64,000 bases of DNA from Klebsiella sp. BIGb0138. GTDB taxonomy: Bacteria > Pseudomonadota > Gammaproteobacteria > Enterobacterales > Enterobacteriaceae. Below the pieces are notes generated by a model. That model did not search any database and was not told the DNA's origin. It worked only from the letters and a program-made list of their open reading frames with translations. How positions within the stretch are numbered: position 1 is the stretch's first letter; each line of letters opens with the position of its first letter. The DNA is taken from the NCBI RefSeq assembly GCF_004342285.1, contig NZ_SMCV01000006.1:124001-188000 (forward strand), given 5' to 3'. Both the position numbers and the translations under genes were made by a program. Below, piece after piece: positions 54,334 through 63,619 of the stretch.

Positions 54334-55638
54334 TCAGGCATTGCGCGGCTGCTTGCTGACGGCGATATCGGCTTCACTGACCGTGAGATCGCAGCGTTTC
54401 GGCAGCAGGAAGGTCATGGTCCCGGCGATAATTAACGATCCCGCCAGCGCGCAGACCGCCACATTCTGACCATACAGATAGATCATCACCCCCACCAGGT
54501 ACGGACCACAGAAGCCGCCGAGGTTGCCAAGACCATTAATCACTCCGCGGGCGCTGCCGGCCACTTCTGCGGAGGCGATACGCCCCGGCATCGACCAGAA
54601 CGGACTGGTGGCTGATTTGAGGAAGAAGCCGCAAATCACCAGCGCAATATAGGCCGCCACCACATGTTCGCGCAGTATTACCGAGGCCAGCAGCGCCGCC
54701 GCGAAGCTGTAGAGCGAGAAGCGCACCCACAGACGACGTTTACCGCTGCGATCGCTGAATAACGAAATCACATAGATCCCCGCCAGCGTCGCCACGAAGG
54801 GCAGCACCGCCAGGAAGCCGACGCTGGCCATATTGCCGCCGGTCAGCCCTTTGAGGATCGTCGGCAGCCACAGGGTGTAGCCGTAATCCCCGGTCTGGTA
54901 GAAGAAGTTGAGGATCACCAGCTTCATCAGCCCGCCGTTGCGGAAAACGTCTTTCACCGGCGCGTTGCTCACCGCATCTTCCGCCAGCTTCGCCGCCCGC
55001 TCGGCTGCGAGGGTGGCGACCAGATAGTCGCGTTCTTTCTCCGGCAGCCAGCGGGCCTCTTCCGGCCGGTCGCTAATCATGTACCACCATACCGCCAGCA
55101 CCACCACCGAGAGCAGACCTTCGATAATAAATAGCCAGCGCCAGTCGAGCGCGGCAATAATCGCCCCGGAGACCGGCGCGGTCAGCATACCGCCCAGCGG
55201 AGCGAACATCATCACAAAGGCGTTGGCGCGCCCCAGCTCTTTTTCCGGGAACCAGTTGCTGACCATCGTCAGCACTACCGGCAGCATTCCCCCCTCGGAA
55301 ACGCCGAGAATAAAACGTAGCACCAGTAATTGGTATTCGTGGGTCACAAAACCGGTCGCAATTGACACCACCGCCCAGGCCATCAGCGACCAGGCAATAA
55401 AGCGTTTACCGCTGCCGTTTACCGCAATACGCCCACCGGGTATTTGCAGAAATAAATAACCAATAAAAAATATACCGCTGGCGACACCGGCCATCTGGCT
55501 GGTAATACCTAAATCCTGTTCCATCCCCCCGGGTAAGGCAAAACTAATATTTACCCGGTCCATAAACGAAATAATACAGGCGATCAACACCGGCGTAATA
55601 ATACGCCACCAGCGGGTACTGGGAATTTTATCGTTCAT
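54334..55638 (-). CDS. MFS transporter, anion:cation symporter family (likely sugar acid uptake)
   Basis: A 434-residue protein with about 12 helices and the ACS-family signatures: MDRVNISFALPGGMEQDLG after the first helix, IFFIGYLFLQIPGGRIA, VSEGGMLPVVLTMVSNWFPEKELGRANA. Relatives import hexuronates, galactonate, tartrate or 2-ketogluconate. The ATG at 55638 was chosen behind GAGAG; a GTG three codons earlier is possible. It is on the same strand as the 2-hydroxyacid dehydrogenase and near gluconate-type genes, so a ketogluconate-like substrate is the best inference. Confidence 0.85.
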   Translation of the reverse strand: MNDKIPSTRWWRIITPVLIACIISFMDRVNISFALPGGMEQDLGITSQMAGVASGIFFIGYLFLQIPGGRIAVNGSGKRFIAWSLMAWAVVSIATGFVTHEYQLLVLRFILGVSEGGMLPVVLTMVSNWFPEKELGRANAFVMMFAPLGGMLTAPVSGAIIAALDWRWLFIIEGLLSVVVLAVWWYMISDRPEEARWLPEKERDYLVATLAAERAAKLAEDAVSNAPVKDVFRNGGLMKLVILNFFYQTGDYGYTLWLPTILKGLTGGNMASVGFLAVLPFVATLAGIYVISLFSDRSGKRRLWVRFSLYSFAAALLASVILREHVVAAYIALVICGFFLKSATSPFWSMPGRIASAEVAGSARGVINGLGNLGGFCGPYLVGVMIYLYGQNVAVCALAGSLIIAGTMTFLLPKRCDLTVSEADIAVSKQPRNA

Positions 55639-55710
55639 ATTTCGCACTCTCTATGCAGAGGTTATCGTTGTAATGAAATTCGAGCTGGGTACAGAAATAA
55701 GACGCGAAAA

Positions 55711-56661
55711 TTAATTAATAGCGTTCGGCAAAGCGGCGCCGGAGAAATAAGCGGCGACGTTAGCGAAAACGACATCACTCATTTTCTGTCGGGTTTCATG
55801 GGTCGCGCTGGCGACATGAGGTTGCAACACCACATTATCGAGCGCAATCAGCTCTGCCGGCACATGAGGCTCATCTTCAAAGACGTCGAGCGCGGCCCCG
55901 GCGATAACACCGTTTTGTAACGCCGCGATCAGCGCCTTTTCATCCACCAATGACCCGCGGGCGATATTAATCAGCCACGCGTGTTTCGGCATGACGTTAA
56001 AGACCGACGCCTCTATCAGACCGCGGTTCGCTTCGCCGCCGGAGGCGGCAATCACCAGAAAATCACTCTCATGCGCCAGGGTATGCAGATCGGCGCACCA
56101 CTGATAATCCAGCCCCGGGACCTGTTTACGGTCGGTATAGAGCACCTGCATATCAAAACCGCGGGCGCGGCGGGCAATCGCCTGGCCGATATTCCCCATC
56201 CCCAGCAGGCCGATACGTTTGCCGCTCACCTGGGTGGCCAGCGGCATGCCGCCTTTCTCCCAGCGCCCTTCGCGCACAAAGCGATCGCCCTGACACAGGT
56301 TGCGGGAACCGGCCAGCAGCAGGCCCATTGCCAGATCGGCCACGTCGTTGGTCAACACGCCGGAAGTGATGGAGACGGCAATCTGCCGGGAACGGGCATA
56401 CTCTAAATCCACGGCGTCGGTACCCACGCCGAAGATAGCAATCAGCCCGACGTGCGGCAGCAGTTCAAGCACGCTGTTCTGCACCCCAATATCGCCGCGG
56501 GTAACGACGGCGGCGATGTTCTCTCCCTGCTCGCGCAGAAAGCCGATCGGATCGTCCTGTTCGTACAGACGCAGCAGCGGGAATTCGGCCGCCAGCTTTT
56601 CCTGCAGCGAATCAAGCACGGGAGCCACCAGGAGGACGGCGCGGGTAATAGTACTCTTCAT
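55711..56661 (-). CDS. D-isomer-specific 2-hydroxyacid dehydrogenase (candidate 2-ketogluconate reductase)
   Basis: A 316-residue NAD(P)-dependent 2-hydroxyacid dehydrogenase. Seen are the Rossmann motif GMGNIG (154-159), and catalytic Arg235 (INIARGSLVD), Glu264 (FEDEP) and His282 (LQPHVASAT). The start at 56661 (MKSTITRAVL) has AGGTG 5 bases upstream; 15 more codons in frame are less likely. A role reducing a 2-keto sugar acid such as 2-ketogluconate follows from the neighbouring transporter, IdnO-like enzyme and gluconokinase. Glyoxylate/hydroxypyruvate reductase is the main alternative. Confidence 0.85.
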   Translation of the reverse strand: MKSTITRAVLLVAPVLDSLQEKLAAEFPLLRLYEQDDPIGFLREQGENIAAVVTRGDIGVQNSVLELLPHVGLIAIFGVGTDAVDLEYARSRQIAVSITSGVLTNDVADLAMGLLLAGSRNLCQGDRFVREGRWEKGGMPLATQVSGKRIGLLGMGNIGQAIARRARGFDMQVLYTDRKQVPGLDYQWCADLHTLAHESDFLVIAASGGEANRGLIEASVFNVMPKHAWLINIARGSLVDEKALIAALQNGVIAGAALDVFEDEPHVPAELIALDNVVLQPHVASATHETRQKMSDVVFANVAAYFSGAALPNAIN

Positions 56662-56871
56662 CAGATCACCTGTTTGACGGTTCATTACGACAGTAGCCAC
56701 TATCAAACGGTTTTTTAGCCGAACGTTTTGCGATCTGCATCACGCTGAATCGTGTTAAAAATAGCTGTTACGGCGTCCGTGATCGGTAAGACAAAACCCG
56801 CGGTTGCGCAGGTGGCGCGCGGCGCGACGTTAACGTTTTACTAACAGTACGTCACCGCCGTTCAGAGAGGG

Positions 56872-57864
56872 CTAGATGGTTTCGCCCATCGACAGACGAT
56901 AGTGCAAGTCAACTTTTTCTATGGTGGGCAGCCCTTTGATTTTTTTAATTAAAATCTCTGTCGCCACCTTCCCCATTTCAAAGCGCGGGGTCAGGACGCT
57001 CGCCAGGCGCGGAGCGATTATCTGGCCGATCTCCAGACCATGAAAACCGGCGATGGCCAGCTCCTGCGGGACCGTGATACCCGTTGCCAGGCACTCCTGT
57101 AACACGCCTACCGCCAGATCGTCGTTAGTACACAGAATCCCGTCCATGCTGGCATACATCTGGCGCGCGAGGTTCATCATCCCGGTACCGATCGACACCG
57201 ACGATACCTTATTCGGCGCAATACGTCCGGTGGCCAGCCCGGCATTCTCCATCGCCTGGCAATAGCCGGCATAGCGCTGTTCGTCGCGCACATCGGACAT
57301 TGAGCCAAAATAGATAATATGCCGCTTGCCGCTCGCCAGCAGCATATTGGTCATGTCAAACCCGGCCTTGAAGTTGTCGAACCCGACGTTGATCCGCCCC
57401 GGATTCTCGGCCAGCCCCATCACTTCGGCCACCGGGATTTTTGCCGCATTCAGGTACTTATCCGCCCGTAGCGTATGGAGAGACTCGGTCAGCAGCAGGC
57501 CTTTGACGTGAAAGGCCAGCACGGCGGCAATCTGTTCCTCTTCGCGCTGGCGGTCGTAATCGTAGTTCACCACCAGCGTCTGATAGCCGTGCGCGGCGGT
57601 GACCGACTCGATACCGGCCAGCAGGTCGGCAAAGATCTGGTTATGAAAAGAAGGGATCAGCACGCCTATGCGCGGCACGACGACGCTGGTCATCGCCGGA
57701 TTATCGGGATCGGGCTCATAGCCGATTTCCGCAATCACGCTGGCGATACGTTCCGCCGTTTCCGGTTTCACTTTGTCCGGCGTACGTAAATAGCGGCTGA
57801 CGGTCATCTTGGTTACGCCAGCCAGCGCTGCAATATCATTGAGCGTAATACGTTGTGCTTTCAT
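56872..57864 (-). CDS. LacI-family transcriptional regulator of the sugar acid locus
   Basis: A 330-residue LacI-family regulator, similar in style to GntR/IdnR. The helix-turn-helix is at residues 6-26 (ITLNDIAALAGVTKMTVSRY), the hinge follows, and the effector domain starts near RIGVLIPSFHNQIFADLLAG. It is divergent from the idnO-like gene with 287 bp between, and lies upstream of the dehydrogenase and transporter genes on its own strand. It probably controls both arms of the locus; the inducer is unknown. Confidence 0.88.
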   Translation of the reverse strand: MKAQRITLNDIAALAGVTKMTVSRYLRTPDKVKPETAERIASVIAEIGYEPDPDNPAMTSVVVPRIGVLIPSFHNQIFADLLAGIESVTAAHGYQTLVVNYDYDRQREEEQIAAVLAFHVKGLLLTESLHTLRADKYLNAAKIPVAEVMGLAENPGRINVGFDNFKAGFDMTNMLLASGKRHIIYFGSMSDVRDEQRYAGYCQAMENAGLATGRIAPNKVSSVSIGTGMMNLARQMYASMDGILCTNDDLAVGVLQECLATGITVPQELAIAGFHGLEIGQIIAPRLASVLTPRFEMGKVATEILIKKIKGLPTIEKVDLHYRLSMGETI

Positions 57865-57990
57865 CTATCTGCCCGTCAAATACATCCGCTGCATCAGGCC
57901 ATTATGCCTGCCGCTGAAGAAAAAGAGAATCGAACCCTTTCCCCGTTAACCCCTTGAGACACGGTAATTTCCACCCGACTTCACGTTTAA

Positions 57991-58010
57991 TGTAACCCCT
58001 TTTCGTAACA
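57991..58010. promoter_or_regulatory. Imperfect dyad in the divergent regulator/idnO-like gap
   Basis: TGTAACCCCTTTTCGTAACA has matching outer halves (TGTNAC and GTNACA), reminiscent of the GntR/IdnR type TGTTAC operator half-sites. A second inverted repeat, TCACGG (58030-58035) with CCGTGA (58053-58058), lies close by. Assignment as operators is tentative. Confidence 0.3.
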
Positions 58011-58151
58011 CCGTTTTGAGTGATCTCCATCACGGTTTTACCCGGCAAAAATCCGTGAGATAGAGCACAGGTTGTTGCGGTTTGTTGTTGGTTAATCCGC
58101 AATGAAAACGCACAGCATCATTTATATTCAGCCGTTAATCAGGATATCAAG

Positions 58152-58916
58152 ATGAAAGATCTTTTCAGCTTACAAGGCAAACGAATTTTAATTACTGGCG
58201 CCGGACAAGGTATTGGTTTTGTCATGGCCCAGGGCCTTGCACAATATGGCGCAGAAATTATTATCAACGATATTTCTGCGTCGCGAGCAGATGATGCGGT
58301 GATGAAATTACGTGATGAAGGTGCCGTCGCTCATTCCGCGGTATTTAATGTCACCGACGCCGACGCGGTAGAAAACGCGATTAGCAAAATTGAAGAAGAA
58401 ATTGGCGTCATTGACGTCCTCTTTAATAATGCCGGGATCCAGCGGCGCCACCCGTTTACCGAATTTCCGGTACAGGAATGGAATGATGTTATTTCCGTCA
58501 ATCAGACCGCTGTCTTTCTTGTCTCCCAGGCCGTGGCCAAACGCATGGTCAGCCGCCAGCGCGGAAAAATCGTCAATATTTGCTCCATGCAGAGCGAACT
58601 GGGGCGCGACACGATTACGCCTTACGCCGCCGCCAAAGGCGCGGTAAAAATGCTGACCCGCGGGATGTGTGTCGAACTGGCGCGCTATAACATTCAGGTT
58701 AACGGTATCGCCCCGGGCTACTTTAAGACCGCCATGACCCAGGCGCTGGTGGACGATCGCGCCTTTACCGACTGGCTATGCAAACGTACTCCCGCCGCCC
58801 GCTGGGGCGACCCACAGGAGCTGGTTGGCGCGGCGGTGTTTCTGTCATCCAAAGCCTCCGATTTCGTTAATGGTCACCTGTTATTCGTCGACGGCGGCAT
58901 GCTGGTTGCCGTCTGA
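58152..58916 (+). CDS. Short-chain dehydrogenase, IdnO-like gluconate 5-dehydrogenase
   Basis: IdnO reduces 5-ketogluconate to gluconate. The 254-residue product is very similar to E. coli IdnO, sharing NNAGIQRRHPFTEFP, NICSMQSELGRDTITPYAA and the last residues DGGMLVAV. SDR landmarks are TGAGQGIG (15-22), Ser145, Tyr158 and Lys162. E. coli idnO sits in the idnDOTR cluster; here it begins a gluconate-type operon with gluconokinase 14 nt downstream. It may serve 5-ketogluconate use independent of idonate. Confidence 0.92.
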   Translation: MKDLFSLQGKRILITGAGQGIGFVMAQGLAQYGAEIIINDISASRADDAVMKLRDEGAVAHSAVFNVTDADAVENAISKIEEEIGVIDVLFNNAGIQRRHPFTEFPVQEWNDVISVNQTAVFLVSQAVAKRMVSRQRGKIVNICSMQSELGRDTITPYAAAKGAVKMLTRGMCVELARYNIQVNGIAPGYFKTAMTQALVDDRAFTDWLCKRTPAARWGDPQELVGAAVFLSSKASDFVNGHLLFVDGGMLVAV

Positions 58917-58930
58917 TTAAGGAGCGCAAG

Positions 58931-59461
58931 ATGGCAGGACAATGCATTATTTTGATGGGCGTCTCAGGCACCGGCAAAACCACCGTCGGGCAGGCGCTGG
59001 CCCAGGCGCTTGGCGCGAAGTTCATCGATGGCGACGATCTGCATCCACGGCAGAATATTGTCAAAATGGCCGCCAGCCAGCCGCTCGATGATGACGATCG
59101 CCGGCCCTGGCTGGAGCGGATTGCCGACGTGATTTTCAGCCTGGAGCAAAAGAATGAATCCGGCGTGCTGGTCTGCTCGGCGCTGAAAAAACGCTATCGC
59201 GACCGTCTGCGTGAAGGCAGCGACAACCTGCGTTTTCTGTGGCTGACCGGCGACTATGAGTGCATTCTGCAGCGGATGCAGCAGCGTAAAGGCCACTTTA
59301 TGCCGGAAGCGCTGCTGCGCAGCCAGTTTGCCGCCCTGGAAACGCCGGACGCCAGCGAGCGCGATATCATCGCCGTTGATATCGCCCCCGACGTAGCGAC
59401 TATCGTCGCGCAATCCATCACCTTACTTGACCCTCACCCACTACAGGGAGTTCCGGCATGA
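58931..59461 (+). CDS. Gluconokinase (IdnK/GntK type)
   Basis: This 176-residue kinase phosphorylates gluconate to 6-phosphogluconate, feeding the Entner-Doudoroff or pentose phosphate pathway. It has the P-loop GVSGTGKT (10-17), FIDGDDLHPRQNIVKM, CSALKKRYRDRLREG and GHFMP, typical of the family and close to IdnK. AAGGAG lies upstream. It overlaps the following YhcH-family gene by 4 nt, so the two are coupled. Confidence 0.93.
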   Translation: MAGQCIILMGVSGTGKTTVGQALAQALGAKFIDGDDLHPRQNIVKMAASQPLDDDDRRPWLERIADVIFSLEQKNESGVLVCSALKKRYRDRLREGSDNLRFLWLTGDYECILQRMQQRKGHFMPEALLRSQFAALETPDASERDIIAVDIAPDVATIVAQSITLLDPHPLQGVPA

Positions 59462-59925
59462 TTATCGATACCCTCAACGCTGGCGCAAAAAACGCGTTCT
59501 ATCCGCCGGTGATCCGCAAAGCTTTACAGGCCGTCGCCCAGCAGGATCCGCACTCCCTACCGCCGGGAAAATATACCGTCGATGGAGACAATCTGTTTTT
59601 CACCGTGGTCGAAGGCCAGACGCGGCCACTGGCGGAACAACGCCCGGAGTACCATCGTCAGTATATTGATATTCATATTGTCCTGGCAGGGGTGGAGATT
59701 ATCGGCGCCGGCAATAAAGGCCTGGCGATCGTCCCGGACGGCCCGTTTAAAGAGGCGCACGATATTGGCTTTTGTGAAAAGATCGGCAGCGAAACGCTGA
59801 TTCATCTGCATCCGGAAGAGCTGGCGATTCTGTTCCCGGGCGAACTGCACCGGCCGATGGGCGCCATGGATGCCGGCGCGCCGCTGCGCAAGATCATCGT
59901 AAAGATCGACCACGCCCTGCTTTAG
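59458..59925 (+). CDS. YhcH/YjgK/YiaL family protein
   Basis: A 155-residue cupin-like metalloprotein. Conserved positions include Glu64 and His66 (PEYHRQYIDIH), His73 and His131 (FPGELHRP), likely metal ligands. Family members accompany many sugar acid operons; E. coli YhcH (NanQ) was shown to be an N-acetylneuraminate anomerase. Translation is coupled to the gluconokinase. A role opening cyclic ketogluconate for its reductase is inference. It overlaps no other gene and is followed by a hairpin. Confidence 0.85.
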   Translation: MIIDTLNAGAKNAFYPPVIRKALQAVAQQDPHSLPPGKYTVDGDNLFFTVVEGQTRPLAEQRPEYHRQYIDIHIVLAGVEIIGAGNKGLAIVPDGPFKEAHDIGFCEKIGSETLIHLHPEELAILFPGELHRPMGAMDAGAPLRKIIVKIDHALL

Positions 59926-59940
59926 CGATGGCGTAATACC

Positions 59941-59966
59941 GGCCCCGCGCAGTGTCATGCGGGGCC
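59941..59966. terminator. Hairpin after the sugar acid operon
   Basis: A perfect 8-bp stem GGCCCCGC (59941-59948) and GCGGGGCC (59959-59966) with a 10-nt loop lies between the convergent YhcH-family and lipoprotein genes. There is no T-run. Confidence 0.5.
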
Positions 59967-59976
59967 ATGGATACCC

Positions 59977-60210
59977 TTAGTTATCCAGCTCATCCATTGA
60001 CTTGACCTGATCGCGATTGATCTGCTCGGTACGACCGGTTTCAGCATTTTTATAAGACACCATGCCGGTATCGTCATCCACCTGCGGTTTACCATCCGTC
60101 ACGATCGTCTTACCATCCGTGGTCTTCAGCGACTGGTTTGATGAACAGCCCGCCACAAATAACATTGCCGTCGCCGCCAGCGCGGATGCCATCAGAATTT
60201 TGTTCCGCAT
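59977..60210 (-). CDS. Small YgdI/YgdR-type lipoprotein
   Basis: A 77-residue lipoprotein precursor. The start at 60210 (MRNKILMASALAATAMLFVAGC) has AGGAGG 5 bases upstream; eight more in-frame codons are less likely. The signal peptide ends in a lipobox with Cys22 (FVAGC). The mature part has TTDGKTIVTDGKPQVDDDTGMVSY, the SH3-like small fold of the YgdI/YgdR (DUF903) family, whose function is not known. It lies between the carB terminator and the sugar acid operon and is probably a separate transcript. Confidence 0.85.
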   Translation of the reverse strand: MRNKILMASALAATAMLFVAGCSSNQSLKTTDGKTIVTDGKPQVDDDTGMVSYKNAETGRTEQINRDQVKSMDELDN

Positions 60211-60313
60211 TGTATCCTCCTGTCTTTCCGTCAATTGATATCGTTATGATGCTAACTCTAGTTAGCCCCAGCGGGCGGTCAGTTAAAAGCAGAACTCTCC
60301 GAAGATGCCCACA

Positions 60314-60348
60314 ATAAAAAAAGGCTGACGATCGCGCGTCAGCCTTTT
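60314..60348 (-). terminator. Terminator of carAB
   Basis: An 11-bp stem AAAGGCTGACG (60320-60330) and CGTCAGCCTTT (60337-60347), loop of 6, is flanked by A/T tracts; on the minus strand it reads into a T-run (TTTTTTTATT). It lies 31 bases after the carB stop. The T-tract on the plus side is short, so it is mainly a leftward terminator. Confidence 0.9.
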
Positions 60349-60378
60349 TGTTGCCTTACTCGCCGTTAGCGAAGCGGC

Positions 60379-63300
60379 TTACTTCTTAATCTGGGCGTGC
60401 ATTTCCTGGACCGAGGTCACTTTCTCGATAGCGTTGGCGTTCAGCGCCATCGCCGTCGCGAAACCGCCGTTCAGGGTGGTGTCGTAATGCACTTTGTACT
60501 GCAGGGCGCTGCGACGAATCAGCTTGGAGTCCTCAATCGCCTGACGACCTTCGGTGGTGTTGATGATGTAGGTGTACTCGCCATTCTTGATACGGTCCTG
60601 AATGTGCGGACGACCTTCATGCACCTTGTTCACCAGACGCGGGTTAATACCGGCTTCACCCAGCACAATCGCAGTGCCGTGGGTCGCATCCAGCTCGAAA
60701 CCGAACTTCAGCAGCTTCGCCGCCAGGTCCACCACGCGCTCTTTGTCGCCTTCGCGTACTGAGAGCAGCGCGCGCCCCTGCTTTTTCATCGTGGAGCTAC
60801 TGCCCAGCTGCGCCTTGGCGAAAGCTTCCGCGAAGGTACGACCTACGCCCATCACTTCCCCGGTAGAGCGCATTTCCGGCCCTAACAGCGGGTCCACGCC
60901 CGGGAATTTATTGAACGGCAGCACCACTTCTTTCACCGAGTAGTACGGCGGGATAATCTCTTTGGTCACGCCCTGCTGGGCCAGCGTCTGGCCAGCCATC
61001 ACGCGCGCCGCGACTTTAGCCAGCGGGATACCGGTGGCTTTCGAGACGAACGGGACGGTACGCGCCGCACGCGGGTTCACTTCAATCAGATACACTTCGT
61101 TGTTCTTCACCGCGAACTGAACGTTCATCAGGCCGCGGACCTGCAGTTCGAAGGCCAGCTTCTGTACCTGCTCGCGCATCACATCCTGAATTTCCTGGCT
61201 CAGGGTGTAGGCGGGCAGAGAACACGCGGAGTCGCCGGAGTGTACGCCCGCCTGCTCGATGTGCTCCATAATGCCGCCAATCAGCACCATTTCGCCGTCG
61301 CAGATCGCGTCAACGTCGACTTCTACCGCATCGTCAAGGAAGCGGTCCAGCAGCACCGGCGCATCGTTAGAGACGCTGACCGCAGTCTGGAAGTAGCGAC
61401 GCAGATCGGCTTCATCGTAGACGATTTCCATCGCCCGGCCGCCGAGAACGTAGGATGGACGAACCACCAGCGGGTAGCCAATCTCTTTCGCCTTTTCAAC
61501 GGCCATCTCAATCGCGGTGACCGTGGCGTTCGCCGGCTGTTTCAGCTTCAGACGGTCAACCGCCTGCTGGAAACGTTCACGGTCTTCCGCGCGGTCAATC
61601 GCATCCGGGCTGGTGCCGATAACCGGTACGCCGGCCGCTTCCAGCGCGCGCGCCAGTTTCAGCGGGGTCTGACCGCCGTACTGGACGATGACGCCCTTCG
61701 GCTTCTCGATGCGCACGATTTCCAGCACGTCTTCGAGGGTGACCGGCTCGAAGTATAGACGGTCGGAGGTGTCGTAGTCGGTAGAGACGGTTTCCGGGTT
61801 ACAGTTGACCATAATGGTCTCGTAACCATCTTCGCGCAGCGCCAGCGAAGCGTGTACGCAGCAGTAGTCGAATTCGATACCCTGGCCGATACGGTTCGGA
61901 CCGCCGCCGAGGACCATAATCTTATCGCGGTCGACGGACGGATTGGCTTCACACTCGTCTTCATAGGTGGAGTACATATAGGCGGTATCGGTAGCGAATT
62001 CCGCCGCGCAGGTATCCACGCGCTTGTAGACCGGGTGCAGGTTGTACTGGTCACGCAACTTGCGGATTTCGCCTTCACGAACGCCCGCCAGCCTGGCCAG
62101 ACGCGCGTCGGCAAAGCCTTTGCGCTTCAGCTGACGCAGGAAGTCAGGGGTGAGACCGGTGATGCCGAGGTCAGCCACTTTCTCTTCCAGACGGACCAGC
62201 TCTTCAATTTGCACCAGGAACCAGCGGTCAATGTTGGTCAGGTTGAAAACGCCATCTACGGAGAGACCCGCGCGGAAAGCGTCGGCGATGTACCAGATAC
62301 GCTCGGCGCCGGCGTCTTTCAGTTCGCGACGAATTTTGGTCAGCGCTTCCGGATCGTCCAGGCTAACTTTCGGGTCAAAGCCGGTGGCGCCCACTTCCAG
62401 ACCGCGCAGCGCTTTCTGCAGAGATTCCTGCTGAGTGCGGCCAATTGCCATCACTTCGCCAACGGATTTCATCTGGGTGGTCAGACGGTCGTTGCTGCCG
62501 ACGAATTTTTCAAAGTTAAAGCGCGGAATCTTGGTCACGACGTAGTCGATGGACGGTTCGAACGAAGCCGGGGTACGACCGCCGGTGATGTCGTTCATCA
62601 GCTCATCCAGGGTGTAACCCACCGCCAGTTTCGCCGCCACTTTGGCAATCGGGAAGCCGGTGGCTTTCGATGCCAGCGCCGAGGAGCGTGATACGCGCGG
62701 GTTCATTTCGATAACAATCAGGCGACCGTCTTTCGGGTTTACCGAGAACTGAACGTTAGACCCCCCGGTTTCCACGCCAATTTCGCGCAGCACCGCCATC
62801 GAAGCGTTACGCATCACCTGGTATTCTTTATCGGTCAGGGTTTGCGCCGGCGCCACGGTAATCGAGTCACCGGTGTGGATGCCCATGGCATCGAAGTTTT
62901 CGATGGAGCAAACAATGATGCAGTTGTCGTTCTTATCGCGCACCACTTCCATTTCATACTCTTTCCAGCCGATCAGCGATTCATCAATCAGCAGCTCGTT
63001 GGTCGGAGAGAGATCCAGGCCGCGGGTACAAATTTCTTCGAACTCTTCGCGGTTATAAGCGATACCGCCGCCGGTGCCGCCCATGGTGAACGACGGACGG
63101 ATGATGCACGGGTAGCCCACGTCAGCGGCAACCGCCAGCGCTTCTTCCATGGTGTGCGCTATCCCGGAACGCGCGGTGTCGAGACCGATTTTCTTCATCG
63201 CCACGTCGAAGCGACGGCGGTCTTCCGCTTTATCAATCGCATCGGCGGTGGCGCCGATCATGGTGACGCCGAATTCAGCCAGCACCCCCTGACGCTCCAG

Positions 63301-63603
63301 CTCTAGCGCGCAGTTCAGCGCGGTCTGGCCGCCCATGGTCGGCAGAACGGCATCCGGGCGCTCTTTTTCGATGATTTTACGCACCACTTCCCAGTGGATC
63401 GGCTCAATATAGGTTGCATCGGCCATCTCCGGGTCGGTCATGATGGTGGCCGGGTTCGAGTTCACCAGAATGACGCGGTAACCTTCTTCACGCAGGGCCT
63501 TACAGGCCTGTGCGCCAGAGTAGTCAAATTCACAAGCCTGGCCGATAACGATCGGGCCAGCGCCAAGAATCAGGATGCTTTTTATATCTGTACGTTTTGG
63601 CAT
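60379..63603 (-). CDS. carB: Carbamoyl-phosphate synthase large subunit CarB
   Basis: CarB makes carbamoyl phosphate from bicarbonate, ATP and ammonia delivered by CarA, for arginine and pyrimidine synthesis. The 1074 residues comprise two homologous ATP-grasp halves ([19 protein letters not shown] and [19 protein letters not shown]) and a C-terminal allosteric domain. The start at 63603 ([17 protein letters not shown]) has AGGAGA upstream; 15 earlier codons are outside the family pattern. It follows carA after 16 nt. Confidence 0.98.
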   Translation of the reverse strand: MPKRTDIKSILILGAGPIVIGQACEFDYSGAQACKALREEGYRVILVNSNPATIMTDPEMADATYIEPIHWEVVRKIIEKERPDAVLPTMGGQTALNCALELERQGVLAEFGVTMIGATADAIDKAEDRRRFDVAMKKIGLDTARSGIAHTMEEALAVAADVGYPCIIRPSFTMGGTGGGIAYNREEFEEICTRGLDLSPTNELLIDESLIGWKEYEMEVVRDKNDNCIIVCSIENFDAMGIHTGDSITVAPAQTLTDKEYQVMRNASMAVLREIGVETGGSNVQFSVNPKDGRLIVIEMNPRVSRSSALASKATGFPIAKVAAKLAVGYTLDELMNDITGGRTPASFEPSIDYVVTKIPRFNFEKFVGSNDRLTTQMKSVGEVMAIGRTQQESLQKALRGLEVGATGFDPKVSLDDPEALTKIRRELKDAGAERIWYIADAFRAGLSVDGVFNLTNIDRWFLVQIEELVRLEEKVADLGITGLTPDFLRQLKRKGFADARLARLAGVREGEIRKLRDQYNLHPVYKRVDTCAAEFATDTAYMYSTYEDECEANPSVDRDKIMVLGGGPNRIGQGIEFDYCCVHASLALREDGYETIMVNCNPETVSTDYDTSDRLYFEPVTLEDVLEIVRIEKPKGVIVQYGGQTPLKLARALEAAGVPVIGTSPDAIDRAEDRERFQQAVDRLKLKQPANATVTAIEMAVEKAKEIGYPLVVRPSYVLGGRAMEIVYDEADLRRYFQTAVSVSNDAPVLLDRFLDDAVEVDVDAICDGEMVLIGGIMEHIEQAGVHSGDSACSLPAYTLSQEIQDVMREQVQKLAFELQVRGLMNVQFAVKNNEVYLIEVNPRAARTVPFVSKATGIPLAKVAARVMAGQTLAQQGVTKEIIPPYYSVKEVVLPFNKFPGVDPLLGPEMRSTGEVMGVGRTFAEAFAKAQLGSSSTMKKQGRALLSVREGDKERVVDLAAKLLKFGFELDATHGTAIVLGEAGINPRLVNKVHEGRPHIQDRIKNGEYTYIINTTEGRQAIEDSKLIRRSALQYKVHYDTTLNGGFATAMALNANAIEKVTSVQEMHAQIKK

Positions 63604-63619
63604 GGCTTTTTTCTCCTGA

